Assembly: GCA_965153455.1 (NCBI GenBank)
Contig: OZ234493.1
Coordinates: 19,396,213-19,460,212 of the forward strand
Source of the DNA: Sphagnum compactum
Taxonomy: Eukaryota; Bryophyta; Sphagnopsida; Sphagnales
Direction of reading: 5' to 3'
DNA length: 64,000 bases
The notes under the pieces are model-generated. The model worked only from the letters and a program-made list of their open reading frames with translations. It did no database searches and was not told the DNA's origin. The first letter of the stretch is position 1. The number at the start of each line of letters is the position of its first letter. Position numbers and translations under genes: made by a program. Below are positions 1 through 8,713 of the stretch, piece by piece.

Positions 1-1439
1 GTCGAGAGGTAATCCTTCGCCAAATGCATAAATGTTGAGGTCTTCATGAGTGACATTTAAAAATCCGTTGAAAGGTGCTCCATTTGTGGGTTGAAAAATT
101 CTAAATTAAAAAAAAAACCAGATTGGGTTGCATACTTGTTCAATGTGTTGATTTGTTGATTTTTCCAATTGAAATAATTTGATGAAAATTTGGTACCACC
201 AGCATGTGGTACACTATAAAATATTACACCTTTAATATTGCTCAAAAATGTCTTACAACATTTGTGTACTTCATGATCCAAATCATTTCTTAACCTTTGA
301 TGTACATGTTTGTGAACTTCAACCACCAAGCTTTTGAGTATAAGACCTCCAAAACTATAAGCAACTAATGCCACCGGTTCATCCCAAAGGGATTGATAAT
401 TACAACATATTCAACAATGCACCAAAATTTTGTTATCAACATTGTATTAGCATGTACAAATTTATCCTATTGTACTTGGGGCAATTTTCCAATTCAAACA
501 TGACCTAAGCCATAAGTTCATAATTGATTTGCTCGTCATTTGTCATTTTTCATTTATTGACTCCATTAATCTACCTAAAAAAATGTGACAACAATGTTTT
601 GGTAAAACTATTATTATGTACAAGTATGTAGGTGTTTACATTCTTGTGTTAATATACAACTCATCTTCTATGTGTTACTTTGGAAATATTGTTGAAATAA
701 AAAGAAATTTAAAATTAAAATTATATATACCCTTTTTTGGAAATAATTATTTTGCAATGAAATGGATGCAAATTTTCTACACGTGTATTAATTTAATTTA
801 ATTCAATTCAATTGCATGACCTTAGATAAAACTTCAAAAAACACAAACTAAAAATTGCCATAAAAACCAAACTAGTTATACCATGAACTTGTAATATGAA
901 TATAGACTTTGCTATGATCTTCAACAAGAACATTTGCATTTTAGCCCCATTTTATGTTCTTTTACATGAATCTAACAATTCAAGTAAATTGAAACTTGTT
1001 GGTGTGTGTCACAATATTAGCACACATGAATAATTAATTCATGCAAAACATTTAAAAATTTCTAAAGTTGCAAACAATTATCTTTAATGTACACAAGGAG
1101 TAGTAATTAATGTGTCCATAAATAGAAGAGATTGTCACACCTTGAATTTGTAACCAAACTTTGAATAAGGTTTTTGCCAATTTCAGTCACATCATTGTGA
1201 ACACTTGCCACAATGTTAGAATCATAGGACAATGATAAAATTCGAACATTGTTGTTCAAGTCTTCGGGTAGCCACTTTTTCTGGCCAACATATGCATTCG
1301 TCTCTATTGTTGGTGGGGCATGTTGTCCTTGTTTCCTTCCATTCATCATTTGTGCCAAAAGCAATCCCATGAAAAAAACGATGGTCAAGTTTGGATTATT
1401 GGAATTGCAAGTGGGATTTAAATCATGCACTAAATGATT
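1..1439 (-). pseudogene. Hydrolase-NLR 5' fragment, broken copy
   Basis: This is an inverted copy of the hydrolase exons of the gene at 8415-13705. It runs off the left edge of the window. Exon A is 1141-1439 and exon B is 399 down to 1; both align with the right-hand gene along their whole length. The lesions visible against that copy are these. One base is lost near 1371, which changes the frame just before the oxyanion His-Gly. One base is gained near 1276, which restores it, so about 30 residues are scrambled. The acceptor before exon B reads AA instead of AG at 400-401. A one-base deletion near 53-57 puts a stop straight after residues S-T-D-F. The nucleophile elbow (A-Y-S-F-G-G) is kept. 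The right-hand copy's candidate first exon has no counterpart here. It is most likely a dead paralogue, although what lies beyond the edge is unknown. Confidence 0.8.
400..1140 (-). other. Intron A/B of the broken hydrolase-NLR copy
   Basis: This AT-rich intron is homologous to 8714-9431 of the intact gene. The donor at 1140-1139 is GT as in the other copy. The acceptor AG has become AA at 401-400. The reading frame at 616-801 lies within it, is not conserved in the other copy and is not a gene. Confidence 0.6.
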
Positions 1440-2212
1440 CTGCAAAAAAAATGAAAACGAGTGAACACAATTCTTCAAACATCTCTTGGAAATTATTTGA
1501 CTACACATGAAATAAGATAACTACAATATACAAATTATAGTAGTTTGATAAAGGCAATAATTAATTGAAAAGATTAAGTTTAACAAGAAGATAATAATAG
1601 ATGAATTGGAGAATACCAAATTTATCTTGCATGACTAACAAATGAAGATTATTCACGTGTGTCATAGACCTCAAAGTTTCAAAACATAGTTCAATTAAGT
1701 AAATATTGTTACTTAGTAGGTGGAACGTATGCTAATCAATAAAGGTTAATGCTAGGAATTGGATTATTTCAAGTTTGGGTTGATTAGCTTAGCCATCTAG
1801 TTTGGTTCATTTTGCATTTCATGACATTTTCCCCAACATTTGGGCCACTAAGGCCTCCAACTCCTAAGGAATTGGGACACAAACCCAATAAGAATGTCCA
1901 AGAGCATTTTAATAATTTGCTTTAGGTTGCTGGATTAAGACTACACATTGAACTTAACTCATAATCTATAATGAAAGTTCCAATTCTTACAAGTTCAATA
2001 TATTCTTAGTCAATGCCAATTGACAAATTTCCCTTTCACCAATTCTACTTGTTATAGCAACCAAGTCACCGGCCTAATGTAAGAGGCTATAATGAGGACT
2101 CCATTTCCTATTGTTTTAAACATCAGTTCATATTTTTTTATCTAAAGAAACAAACTCAAAAGTAGGCAAAGTGAAAATGTACGACAAGGAAGCTTGTAAA
2201 TGAATGAGGACG
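1440..2212. other. Upstream region of the broken copy
   Basis: This is AT-rich sequence homologous to 7665-8414 in inverted orientation. It contains the acceptor tract in front of exon A on the minus strand. No further exon is recognisable. Confidence 0.5.
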
Positions 2213-2375
2213 TTCAGGTACCCTAGTGGCTAAAGGGTATGGTTGTGAAGCTGCTGGTTGGGAGTTCAAATCTGAACTAAACCTCCTTCTCGCGATGCTT
2301 TGTCAGGACAATAAGCTATCATGGTTGTAAGGGTCAAGGAAAATTGTCGACACCCAAACAAAATTTTAAAAAGCA
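2213..2375 (+). mobile_element. tRNA-derived SINE, left copy
   Basis: The head resembles a tRNA-type pol III promoter. It has an A-box-like CCTAGTGGCTAAAGGG near 2221 and a B-box-like GAGTTCAAATCTG near 2262, spaced about as in a tRNA. An unrelated body follows and ends in an A/T-rich tail. The same element lies inverted at 7497-7664. The flanks match too, so it was in place before the two arms were duplicated. Confidence 0.6.
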
Positions 2376-2398
2376 AAGACTAATCTTCCTACCGATGA

Positions 2399-3515
2399 TA
2401 GCCACTTGGGCTATATCTCAAAACTGACCCAAAAATTTATTCATCCACACGTTTCCTGCTGTTGGCTGATTTCACCCAGTGCATTATTGAAGCGTTCTGC
2501 CAGAGCTCATGTTGCAGGCAATCCATGATTAATTGGGCCTTGGGCGGACCAGCCAGAATGAATTGAACCCCACATTGGGAACACTGTAGAAACCCCCAAA
2601 ACCCATTTAATTGGCCGTAGTAGGCCCCAAAATTTATAGATTTGGACTTTGGGACCCTGATTTAGTCTATGGAAATGATATTTATAAATATTTACAAGCA
2701 ATTTAAGTAAGCTTTGTGGTTTTTACCATGATCCCAATGTGGGGGTCAATTTGCCTTGGTCGGGTGAACCTGGCCTAGACTAGAACCACGGTGAAAATCC
2801 CAAAGTTTTTGGGGGCAGCTTTAAAACATTATAGATACACGTAGCGTTCTTAGAGCATCTCCACCCGACACCTGCAGACAGCCCTTTTCATTAAATTTGC
2901 AGCGGAGTAGCGTAACTTAGGCTCCTGTCCAGTATTTATGTTGATTTACAGTGACCCTTCTAAGCCCTTTAAAAGCTAGCATGGATTTGGACGCTGACTA
3001 TTACTGGTGCAGATGCATAAATGGTCTTTGAGTATTTAAAGGGGCTTTTATGACGTTTGTGGGTGGGGACAGTGATCATTAAAAACTATTTTAGTTTAAC
3101 ATAAAGCAGTTTTTTGCAGTTTTTGGGGTGGAGATGATTTTAGACAAAATCAGGGTCTCTAAATCGACAAAGACAGCCTCTAAGAGGCCTCACTCAAGAA
3201 GTGAGTGTACCAATGTAGGTGCTGGTTCGCCCCAGCCAGTGGCTATGATTGGAGCAGCCTGGGAGGAGAAGGAAAAATTACATGGAAGGTCATAGCAAAT
3301 AAATCCAGAGTAGAAAGACAAAAGAAATTCTGTACAGAGGAGTGATTTTTTTGGGTGAATTTTCGCACTGTGGGTACAAAGAAAATTTGAAGAAATTGGG
3401 AAATTTCGTTTTAATAGTGTGAATTCGAGAAAAAATGCACATTAAATGGAAAAAGTCAACAAATTTAACAAACCACAAAATTGAGAAAAGAAGGAAAGGA
3501 AAAAAAACACTGGTA
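2399..3515. repeat. Inner left arm of inverted repeat
   Basis: It is the inverted counterpart of about 5160-6303, with moderate divergence. It includes a stretch with repeated gtgggggtcaattygcc motifs, a MITE (2853-3140) and a stretch resembling a second transposon end near 3170-3290. Confidence 0.7.
2853..3140 (-). mobile_element. MITE with GAGCATCTCCA ends, left copy
   Basis: It begins GAGCATCTCCACCC, a terminal motif common among small plant DNA transposons. It ends in a corrupted inverted copy of the same motif (GGTGGAGATGATT). It is the inverted homologue of 5537-5841. There is no coding capacity. Confidence 0.55.
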
Positions 3516-3573
3516 CAGAGGTATATATGTGTGCACCCTAAATAAAATATGGAAAAACATGTTGTGAAACTAA

Positions 3574-3900
3574 GGGCGACTTTAGACGAGGGTCCAAAGT
3601 CCAGGGACCAATGAATTCAAGCAATCTTATTGGTCGAAAGCTTTAAATTGGTCCCAAGGCTTTTGGACGAGGGTCCAAGACCAAAAACTGGCAAATTGAG
3701 GCTAATATGGCAACTGTTTTGTAAGGAAAACCAATTGGTTCAGACCAAAAGACAGTGATTAAAGGAAAGCTCCTGATTTGGGGAACCAAGAATCAGGCTA
3801 GGGACCCAGGTACACTCCAACTCAAGGATTCAATTTGCTTCACATGAGTCCAAATTGGTTCCTAGGAAATTGGACCCTGGACCCTCGTCTAAAGTGAGGG
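3574..3900. mobile_element. Harbinger-type MITE 1 (327 bp, TAA duplication)
   Basis: The terminal inverted repeats share the exact core ACTTTAGACGAGGGTCCA, five bases inside each end. The element is flanked by TAA at 3571-3573 and TAA at 3901-3903, the target duplication expected for PIF/Harbinger elements. It encodes no protein. The outermost five bases of the two ends differ, so it is an old or imperfect copy. Confidence 0.75.
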
Positions 3901-3948
3901 TAATGGTGTTTTACTGCAAGACCGTTTTGACTCCTTATGTGGAGAACC

Positions 3949-4252
3949 ACAATCAGCACGATTGACATCTGGTGCAAAGTGCAAACATGTTGGATCCGAG
4001 ATCTGAGGCCTTAGCCTGGTGAAAGGCAGTAACTTTTTGCTCACTTTTGGTTTTCTGACTTGCTTTGTGTTATGGTGCCCGCAACCGAGTCTGTTGTTTG
4101 TGAAGAAATAGGGAAAACCTGTAATTAATGGCCAGGCTGAACCTGCACCTACATTAATACATTCACCTTCTTGAATGAGCCCTTTCCCCCATATTCACTG
4201 CAAGACGCATCAAAGAAATGTTAAATTTGAACTCAGAGACCCTGATTTAGTC
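3949..4252 (+). repeat. Direct relative of the inner-arm repeat
   Basis: The part from about 4130 to 4252 resembles 5440-5536 in the same orientation, sharing an aacctgcacctacatt-like motif and a ctgatttwgtcta end. It is therefore a third, diverged member of the repeat in the inner arms. I recognise no coding content. Confidence 0.4.
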
Positions 4253-4255
4253 TAA

Positions 4256-4580
4256 GGCCCGCTTTACACTAGGAGTTACTCTGAGCATTTTTTGCTTTTT
4301 GTCCGGCCCCAAGTGATTAATAAATGTTACAACATTGGCCACAAGGGTTGCAAATTGGCTTCCCAAATTTGACGGTATCCTTTCCTTCAGCCTTGGGGCC
4401 AATACAAGGCCATAAAATTCAACATTTATTAGTAACTTGGGGCAGATTGAAAAGATTTTTTCTTTTTTGGCCTTGACTACTAGTGTAATTTAGCACTTGG
4501 GGCTGATTTCAACTTTTTCACCAATAGGAATGCGTGATCTGAGTTGAACATCGCCCTCGACTCCTATTGTAAAGTGGGCC
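4256..4580. mobile_element. Harbinger-type MITE 2 (325 bp, TAA duplication)
   Basis: The ends are near-perfect inverted repeats, GGCCCGCTTTACACTAGGAG on the left and GGCCCACTTTACAATAGGAG read inward from the right. TAA stands at 4253-4255 and again at 4581-4583. The right-hand TAA is also the left border of the next element. It is non-coding and belongs to the same structural class as MITE 1, with different ends. Confidence 0.8.
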
Positions 4581-4583
4581 TAA

Positions 4584-4906
4584 GAGCAGGTCCACAGGTG
4601 CTGGGTATATGGCCCTAGAAGGTAACTTTTGGCTCAGCACAATGGCTTTGGCCTGGACATTTTCCCTGGCAATACCAAGGCAGGCGAAAGGTTCAGCAAA
4701 GGACAATACGTGGTATTGATTGTTCAACAGACTGTTAGACAGGTGGTTGGTCGAAGTAGGTTGCTAATAGCTACTATTGGTTACCGATCATTTGCGTTGT
4801 CAGTTTTAGTGCGGGGTTGGGCGGAGGGAAAAAAAAAACACTAATCCTGGTTTTAGGAAATATTGTGTTCCATTGCAATATACTCAAAGCAACTGTGGAG
4901 CTGCTC
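4584..4906. mobile_element. MITE 3 (323 bp), abutting MITE 2
   Basis: The inverted ends are GAGCAGGTCCACAG (left) and GAGCAGCTCCACAG (right, read inward). They are flanked by TAA on the left and TAG on the right, so the target duplication is imperfect. The ends resemble those of the 2853 and 5537 elements. Short reading frames inside (4518-4727 minus, 4629-4844 plus) show no sign of being genes. Confidence 0.65.
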
Positions 4907-4923
4907 TAGAGGATGATTTTGGT

Positions 4924-5065
4924 TACAACAAAAGATGTTTTGTCAAGCGATTTCACTAAATTTTGAATGAATCCACTAGTTTCAATAATTAGCTTAAAAA
5001 TATTGTATTCACTGGTCTAATAAATGGGGAGTAAAGAATTGCACCCGCATTTTCTAATGATTAGA
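4924..5065 (-). mobile_element. Degenerate CACTA-type MITE
   Basis: This is a decayed member of the family at 35313, 39380, 41551, 42404 and 48610. It shares the order ACAACAAAAG, then a gatttcact...gaatgaatccact segment, then cacccgcatttt. It lies in the same orientation as the 42404 copy. The ends are worn and no duplication is visible. Confidence 0.5.
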
Positions 5066-5159
5066 AGCAAACCCAAAGCCTTTGTAACTTGGTACTAATA
5101 TAGATGCTGGTTTGGTCAAGGCTAATATTTGTACCTGGTATACCAGATACAAATATTAT

Positions 5160-6303
5160 CAGTGTTTTTTCTTTTCTCTTTTTTTTTTCAATTTTGTGGT
5201 TTGTAAACTTTGTCAAAATTTTCCATTTATTGAGCATTTTTTTTTCTCAAACTCACACTATTAAAACGAATATTCCCAATTTCTTCAAATTTTCTTTGTA
5301 GCCACAGTGCGAAAATTCACCAAGAAAAATCACTCCTCTGTACAGAATTTCTTTTGTTTTTTAAGTCCAGATTTATTTGTTATGACCGTCCATGTAAACC
5401 TTCCTTCTCCCCCTAGGCTGCTCCAATCGTAGCCACTGGCCAGGGCGAACCAGCACCTACACTGGCACAGTCACCGTCTTGAGCAAGGCTTCTTATAGGC
5501 TGTCTTTGTCGATTCAGAGACTCTGATTTTGTCTAGGAGCATCTCCATCCCAAAACTGTAAACAACTCCTTTATGTTAAAATAGAATAGTGTTTAATGAT
5601 CACTGTCCCCACCCACAAACGTCATAAAATTCCCTTTAAACACTCAAACACTATTTATGTCTTTACATCTGGACCAGTATTAGTCACTGCATGTCCAAAT
5701 CCATAGTAGAAAAAAGATTTTAAAGGGGTTTAAATGACCACTGCAAAATCGACATCCATACCGGAGCGGAGCAGCAGTTATGCAATCCTGCTGCAAGATT
5801 TAATGAAAAGGGCTGTTTGCAGGTGTGAGGTGGAGATGCTCTAAGGAAGCTACATGTATCTATAATGTTTTGAAGCTGCTCCCAAAAACTTTGGGATTTT
5901 CACCGAGGCACAAGTGTAGGCCAGGATAACCTGACCAAGGCAAATTGACCCCCACATTGGGATCATGGTAAAAACCGCAGAGCCCAATTAAATTGTTCAT
6001 AAATATTCTAGATATTAAAAATATAATTTCTGTCGACAAAATCATGGTCCCTAAATCCAAATCTATAATTTTTGGGGCCTGATATGGCCATTTGAATGGG
6101 TTTTGGGGGTTTTCACGGTGATCCCAATGTGGGGGTCAATTCACCCTGGCCGGTTCACCCAAGGCCCAATTAATCATGCATTGCCTGCAACATGAGCTCT
6201 GGCAGAACGCTTCAATAATGCACTGGGTGAAATCGGCAAACAGCAGGAAACGTGTGGAGCAATTTTTTTTGGGTGAGTTTTGAGATATAGCCCAAGTGGC
6301 TAT
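5160..6303. repeat. Inner right arm of inverted repeat
   Basis: It is the inverted homologue of 2399-3515. The distance between the inner arms is about 1.6 kb and is filled almost entirely by the three MITEs and a degenerate CACTA-type copy. Confidence 0.7.
5537..5841 (+). mobile_element. MITE with GAGCATCTCCA ends, right copy
   Basis: The inverted ends are GAGCATCTCCATCCC and, from the other side, GAGCATCTCCACCTC. The neighbours are TAG on the left and TAA on the right. It is about 305 bp and non-coding. It is better preserved than its inverted homologue at 2853-3140. Confidence 0.65.
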
Positions 6304-7479
6304 GAGCTAAATATGGCATTAGAAAATCTTAAACATCTTTCTCTTATTTTTGGCTACCTACTTAAAAACCACGTATGGAAATCTGACGATTTTTCTTTGG
6401 ATTTGGTTGAATTTTAGCTATTGAGATTCTCAAAAAGCATTTGATTTTAGCACTTTCTAAATTTATGACTTAGCTTTTTTTCGGCTATAGTTTTTTGGTA
6501 AAAGAGAGGTCGGTGTGCGAATGTGAACAAAAGTCATGATGATAATAATGGAGGAGGCCAGAGGGAAAACGTAAAGCGTGTTTGACAAGTCTCAAGCTGA
6601 CATTGCATGTTCCATCCTCAATTATGAGTACAAAATAGAGACATGGGTTCCACAAAAGAAAGTAATGAATTGTTCAGTGGCCAAGAAATCGGTAAAGCGC
6701 TGATGCTACAGTCTGAACAGTCATGGCAAAACCCTTCTAGAAGTTTCTGGGGGAGGAGAAAATGAAGAAGAAGAAACATTTGTGAGAAAAGTCAAAAAAG
6801 GAGTAAGAAAAGAGAGTGGGAATTCCAGGGAGATCGTGAAGAGGAAAGCGGTTGATGTTCTTTGGAGAGATCAAGTGGAAAGATCAGCTTGCGAGAATCT
6901 GTGCTGTGACGGACACCCATCATACCCTGTGTATGCTATTGGGATGGGAGAGGATTTCTAGCAGGTTTTATGAGAGCTTCTTCTTCTGTGAGAAAAGTCG
7001 AAAAAGTAGTAAGAAGAGAAGAGAGTGAGAATTCCAGGGAATTCGTGAAGAGGAAACCGGTTGATGTTTCCTGGGGAGATCTAGTGGAAAGATCCGCTTA
7101 GCTTGCGGGAATCTGTGATGTGAGGGACACCCATCATACCCTGTGTATGCTATTGGGACGGCAAAGGATTTGTAGCCAGGTTTCATGAGACCAAAAGGTT
7201 ACGAGAAAACTATTTATGAGAGCAGTGAGCAAAAGGAATCTCAGTAGTGTGAAATATGAGAAATTCATATGCCCGCAAGCGAAAAGGAGTTGATCTTTCA
7301 CAAAGGCCACCAAAAAGAAAGAGAGATGTTGTGCGGAACCCTGCTGTGATTGACACACCTTCAGTGCCCGCTGAAAATCCTCCTTCAAGCTCTAGATGGC
7401 ACAGCAATGTGGTGCTTCTTCTTAATCTTATGATGAGCTTTCTTTGCACAGTTTTTTCTTGGGCTTTCCCAAGTTACAC
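6304..7479. other. Right-arm-specific segment with a tandem duplication
   Basis: This 1.2-kb segment has no counterpart in the left arm. It contains two copies of a purine-rich unit of about 205 bp (near 6780-6984 and 6984-7190). Each carries a gaattccaggg string and an acacccatcataccctgtg string. In one frame each copy could encode a short peptide (H-P-S-Y-P-V-Y-A-I-G), but stops interrupt both. The left arm may have lost this segment, or the right arm may have gained it. Confidence 0.55.
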
Positions 7480-7495
7480 GTTGAAGTTTGATTTT
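7256..7495 (+). CDS. Candidate first exon of the hydrolase-NLR
   Basis: An ATG at 7256 opens a frame whose first ~48 residues are strongly basic and read like a bipartite nuclear localisation signal (R-K-R-K-G-V-D followed by P-P-K-R-K-R-D). A Pro/Ser-rich stretch follows. It lies about 0.9 kb upstream of the acceptor at 8414. A donor such as GTGGTG near 7410 could join it, but I cannot fix the phase. The frame stays open to 7705, but that tail runs through an antisense SINE and is unlikely to be coding. No family is recognised. It could equally be a chance frame. Confidence 0.25.
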
Positions 7496-7496
7496 T

Positions 7497-7664
7497 CTTT
7501 TCTTTTTTTTAATTTTGTTTGGGTGTTGACAATTTTCCTTGACCCTTACAATCATGATAGCTTATTGTCCTCACAAAGCATCAGGAGAAGGAGCTCTAGT
7601 TCAGATTTGAACTCCCAACCAATAGCTTCACAACCATACCTTTTAGCCACTAGGGTACCTGAAT
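7497..7664 (-). mobile_element. tRNA-derived SINE, right copy
   Basis: This is the inverted counterpart of 2213-2375. On the minus strand it reads CCTAGTGGCTAAAAGG for the A box and GAGTTCAAATCTG for the B box, followed by the same body and A/T-rich tail. It marks the inner boundary of the outer inverted repeat. Confidence 0.6.
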
Positions 7665-8414
7665 GTCCCCAATCATTTACAAGTTTCCTTTTTATACATT
7701 TTTGACTTTGCCTGATTTCCAGTTTGGTTGTTTAGATAAATTTTTTTTTGAAATGATGTTTAAAACAATACGAAATGGAGTCATCATTATAGCCTCTTAC
7801 ATTCGGCCGGTGACTCATTTGCTATAACAAGTAGAATTGGTGAAAGGCAAATTTGTCAAAATTTGACATTGACTAAGAATATATTGAACTTGTAAAGATT
7901 GGAACTTTCATTATAGATTATTAGCTAAGTTCAATGTGTAGTCATAATCCAACAACCTAAAGCAAATTATTAAAATGCTCTTGGACATTCTTATTGGGTT
8001 TGTGTCCCAATCCCTTAGCCATTAGAGGCCTTAGAGGCCCAAATGTTGGGGAAAATGTGCTGAAATACAAATCAACCCAAACTTGAAAGAATCCAATTCT
8101 TAGCATTAACCTTTATTGTTTCACATATGTTCCACCTACTATGTAACAACATTTACTTATTGAACTATGTTTTGAAACTTTGAGGTCTATGACAAATGTG
8201 AATGATCTTCATTTGTTAGTCATGCAAGATAGATTTGGTATTCTCCAATTCATCTATTATTGTCATTTTGTTAAACTTAATCTTTTCAACTAATTATTGC
8301 CTTTATCTAACTACTATAATTTGTATATTGCATTTTTCTTATTTCATGTATAGTCAAATAATTTCCAAGAGACATTTAAAGAATTGTGTTGACTCGTTTT
8401 CATTTTCTTTGCAG
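7665..8414. other. Region between SINE and exon A
   Basis: This AT-rich stretch is shared with the left arm. It ends in a pyrimidine tract and the acceptor TTTGCAG at 8408-8414. No other exon is recognisable. If the first exon lies further upstream, this is intron. Confidence 0.5.
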
Positions 8415-8713
8415 GAATATCGAGTGCATGATTTAAATCCCACTTGCAATTCCAATAATCCAAGCTTGACCATCGTTTTTTTCCATGGGATTGCTTTTGG
8501 CACAAATGATGAATGGAAGGAAACATGGACAACACGCCCCACCAACAATAGAGAAGAGTGCATATGTTGGCCAGAAAAGTGGCTACCCGAAGACTTGAAC
8601 AACAATGTTCGAATTTTATCATTGTCCTATGATTCTAACATTGTGGCAAGTGTTCACAACGATGTGACTGAAATTGGCAAAAACCTCATTCAAAGTTTGG
8701 TTACGAATTCAAG
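8415..8713 (+). CDS. Exon A: hydrolase N-terminal part
   Basis: The acceptor TTTGCAG precedes 8415 and the donor AAG|GTGTGA follows 8713. The exon encodes the first strand and the oxyanion motif F-F-H-G (His-Gly codons at 8484-8489), then a conserved W-L-P-E-D-L-N-N-N-V-R-I-L-S-L-S-Y stretch. It ends after two bases of a codon, which the first base of exon B completes as Ser, so the junction is phase-consistent. The frame is open upstream of 8415, but that part is probably intron. Confidence 0.75.

Larger units (their letters stand above)
1..2380. repeat. Outer left arm of large inverted repeat
   Basis: This stretch is the reverse complement, with scattered changes, of about 7480-9840. It covers the hydrolase exons, their intron, roughly 700 bp upstream and a SINE. 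Colinearity can be followed by eye through distinctive strings in exon A, in the intron and in the SINE. The homology stops at the 3' end of the SINE, where the right arm instead carries about 1.2 kb of its own sequence (6304-7479). Confidence 0.8.

Noticed and set aside
57-1508. Two separate small minus-strand genes
   Set aside because: Comparison with 8415-9840 shows that they are two exons of one broken hydrolase-NLR copy.
2213-2285. tRNA gene
   Set aside because: Only the promoter boxes resemble a tRNA. No cloverleaf with acceptor stem can be drawn, and a SINE body follows.
8344-8622. Minus-strand frames of 83-92 codons opposite exon A
   Set aside because: They are shadows of the hydrolase exon, and the same shadow (1249-1437) appears opposite the broken copy.
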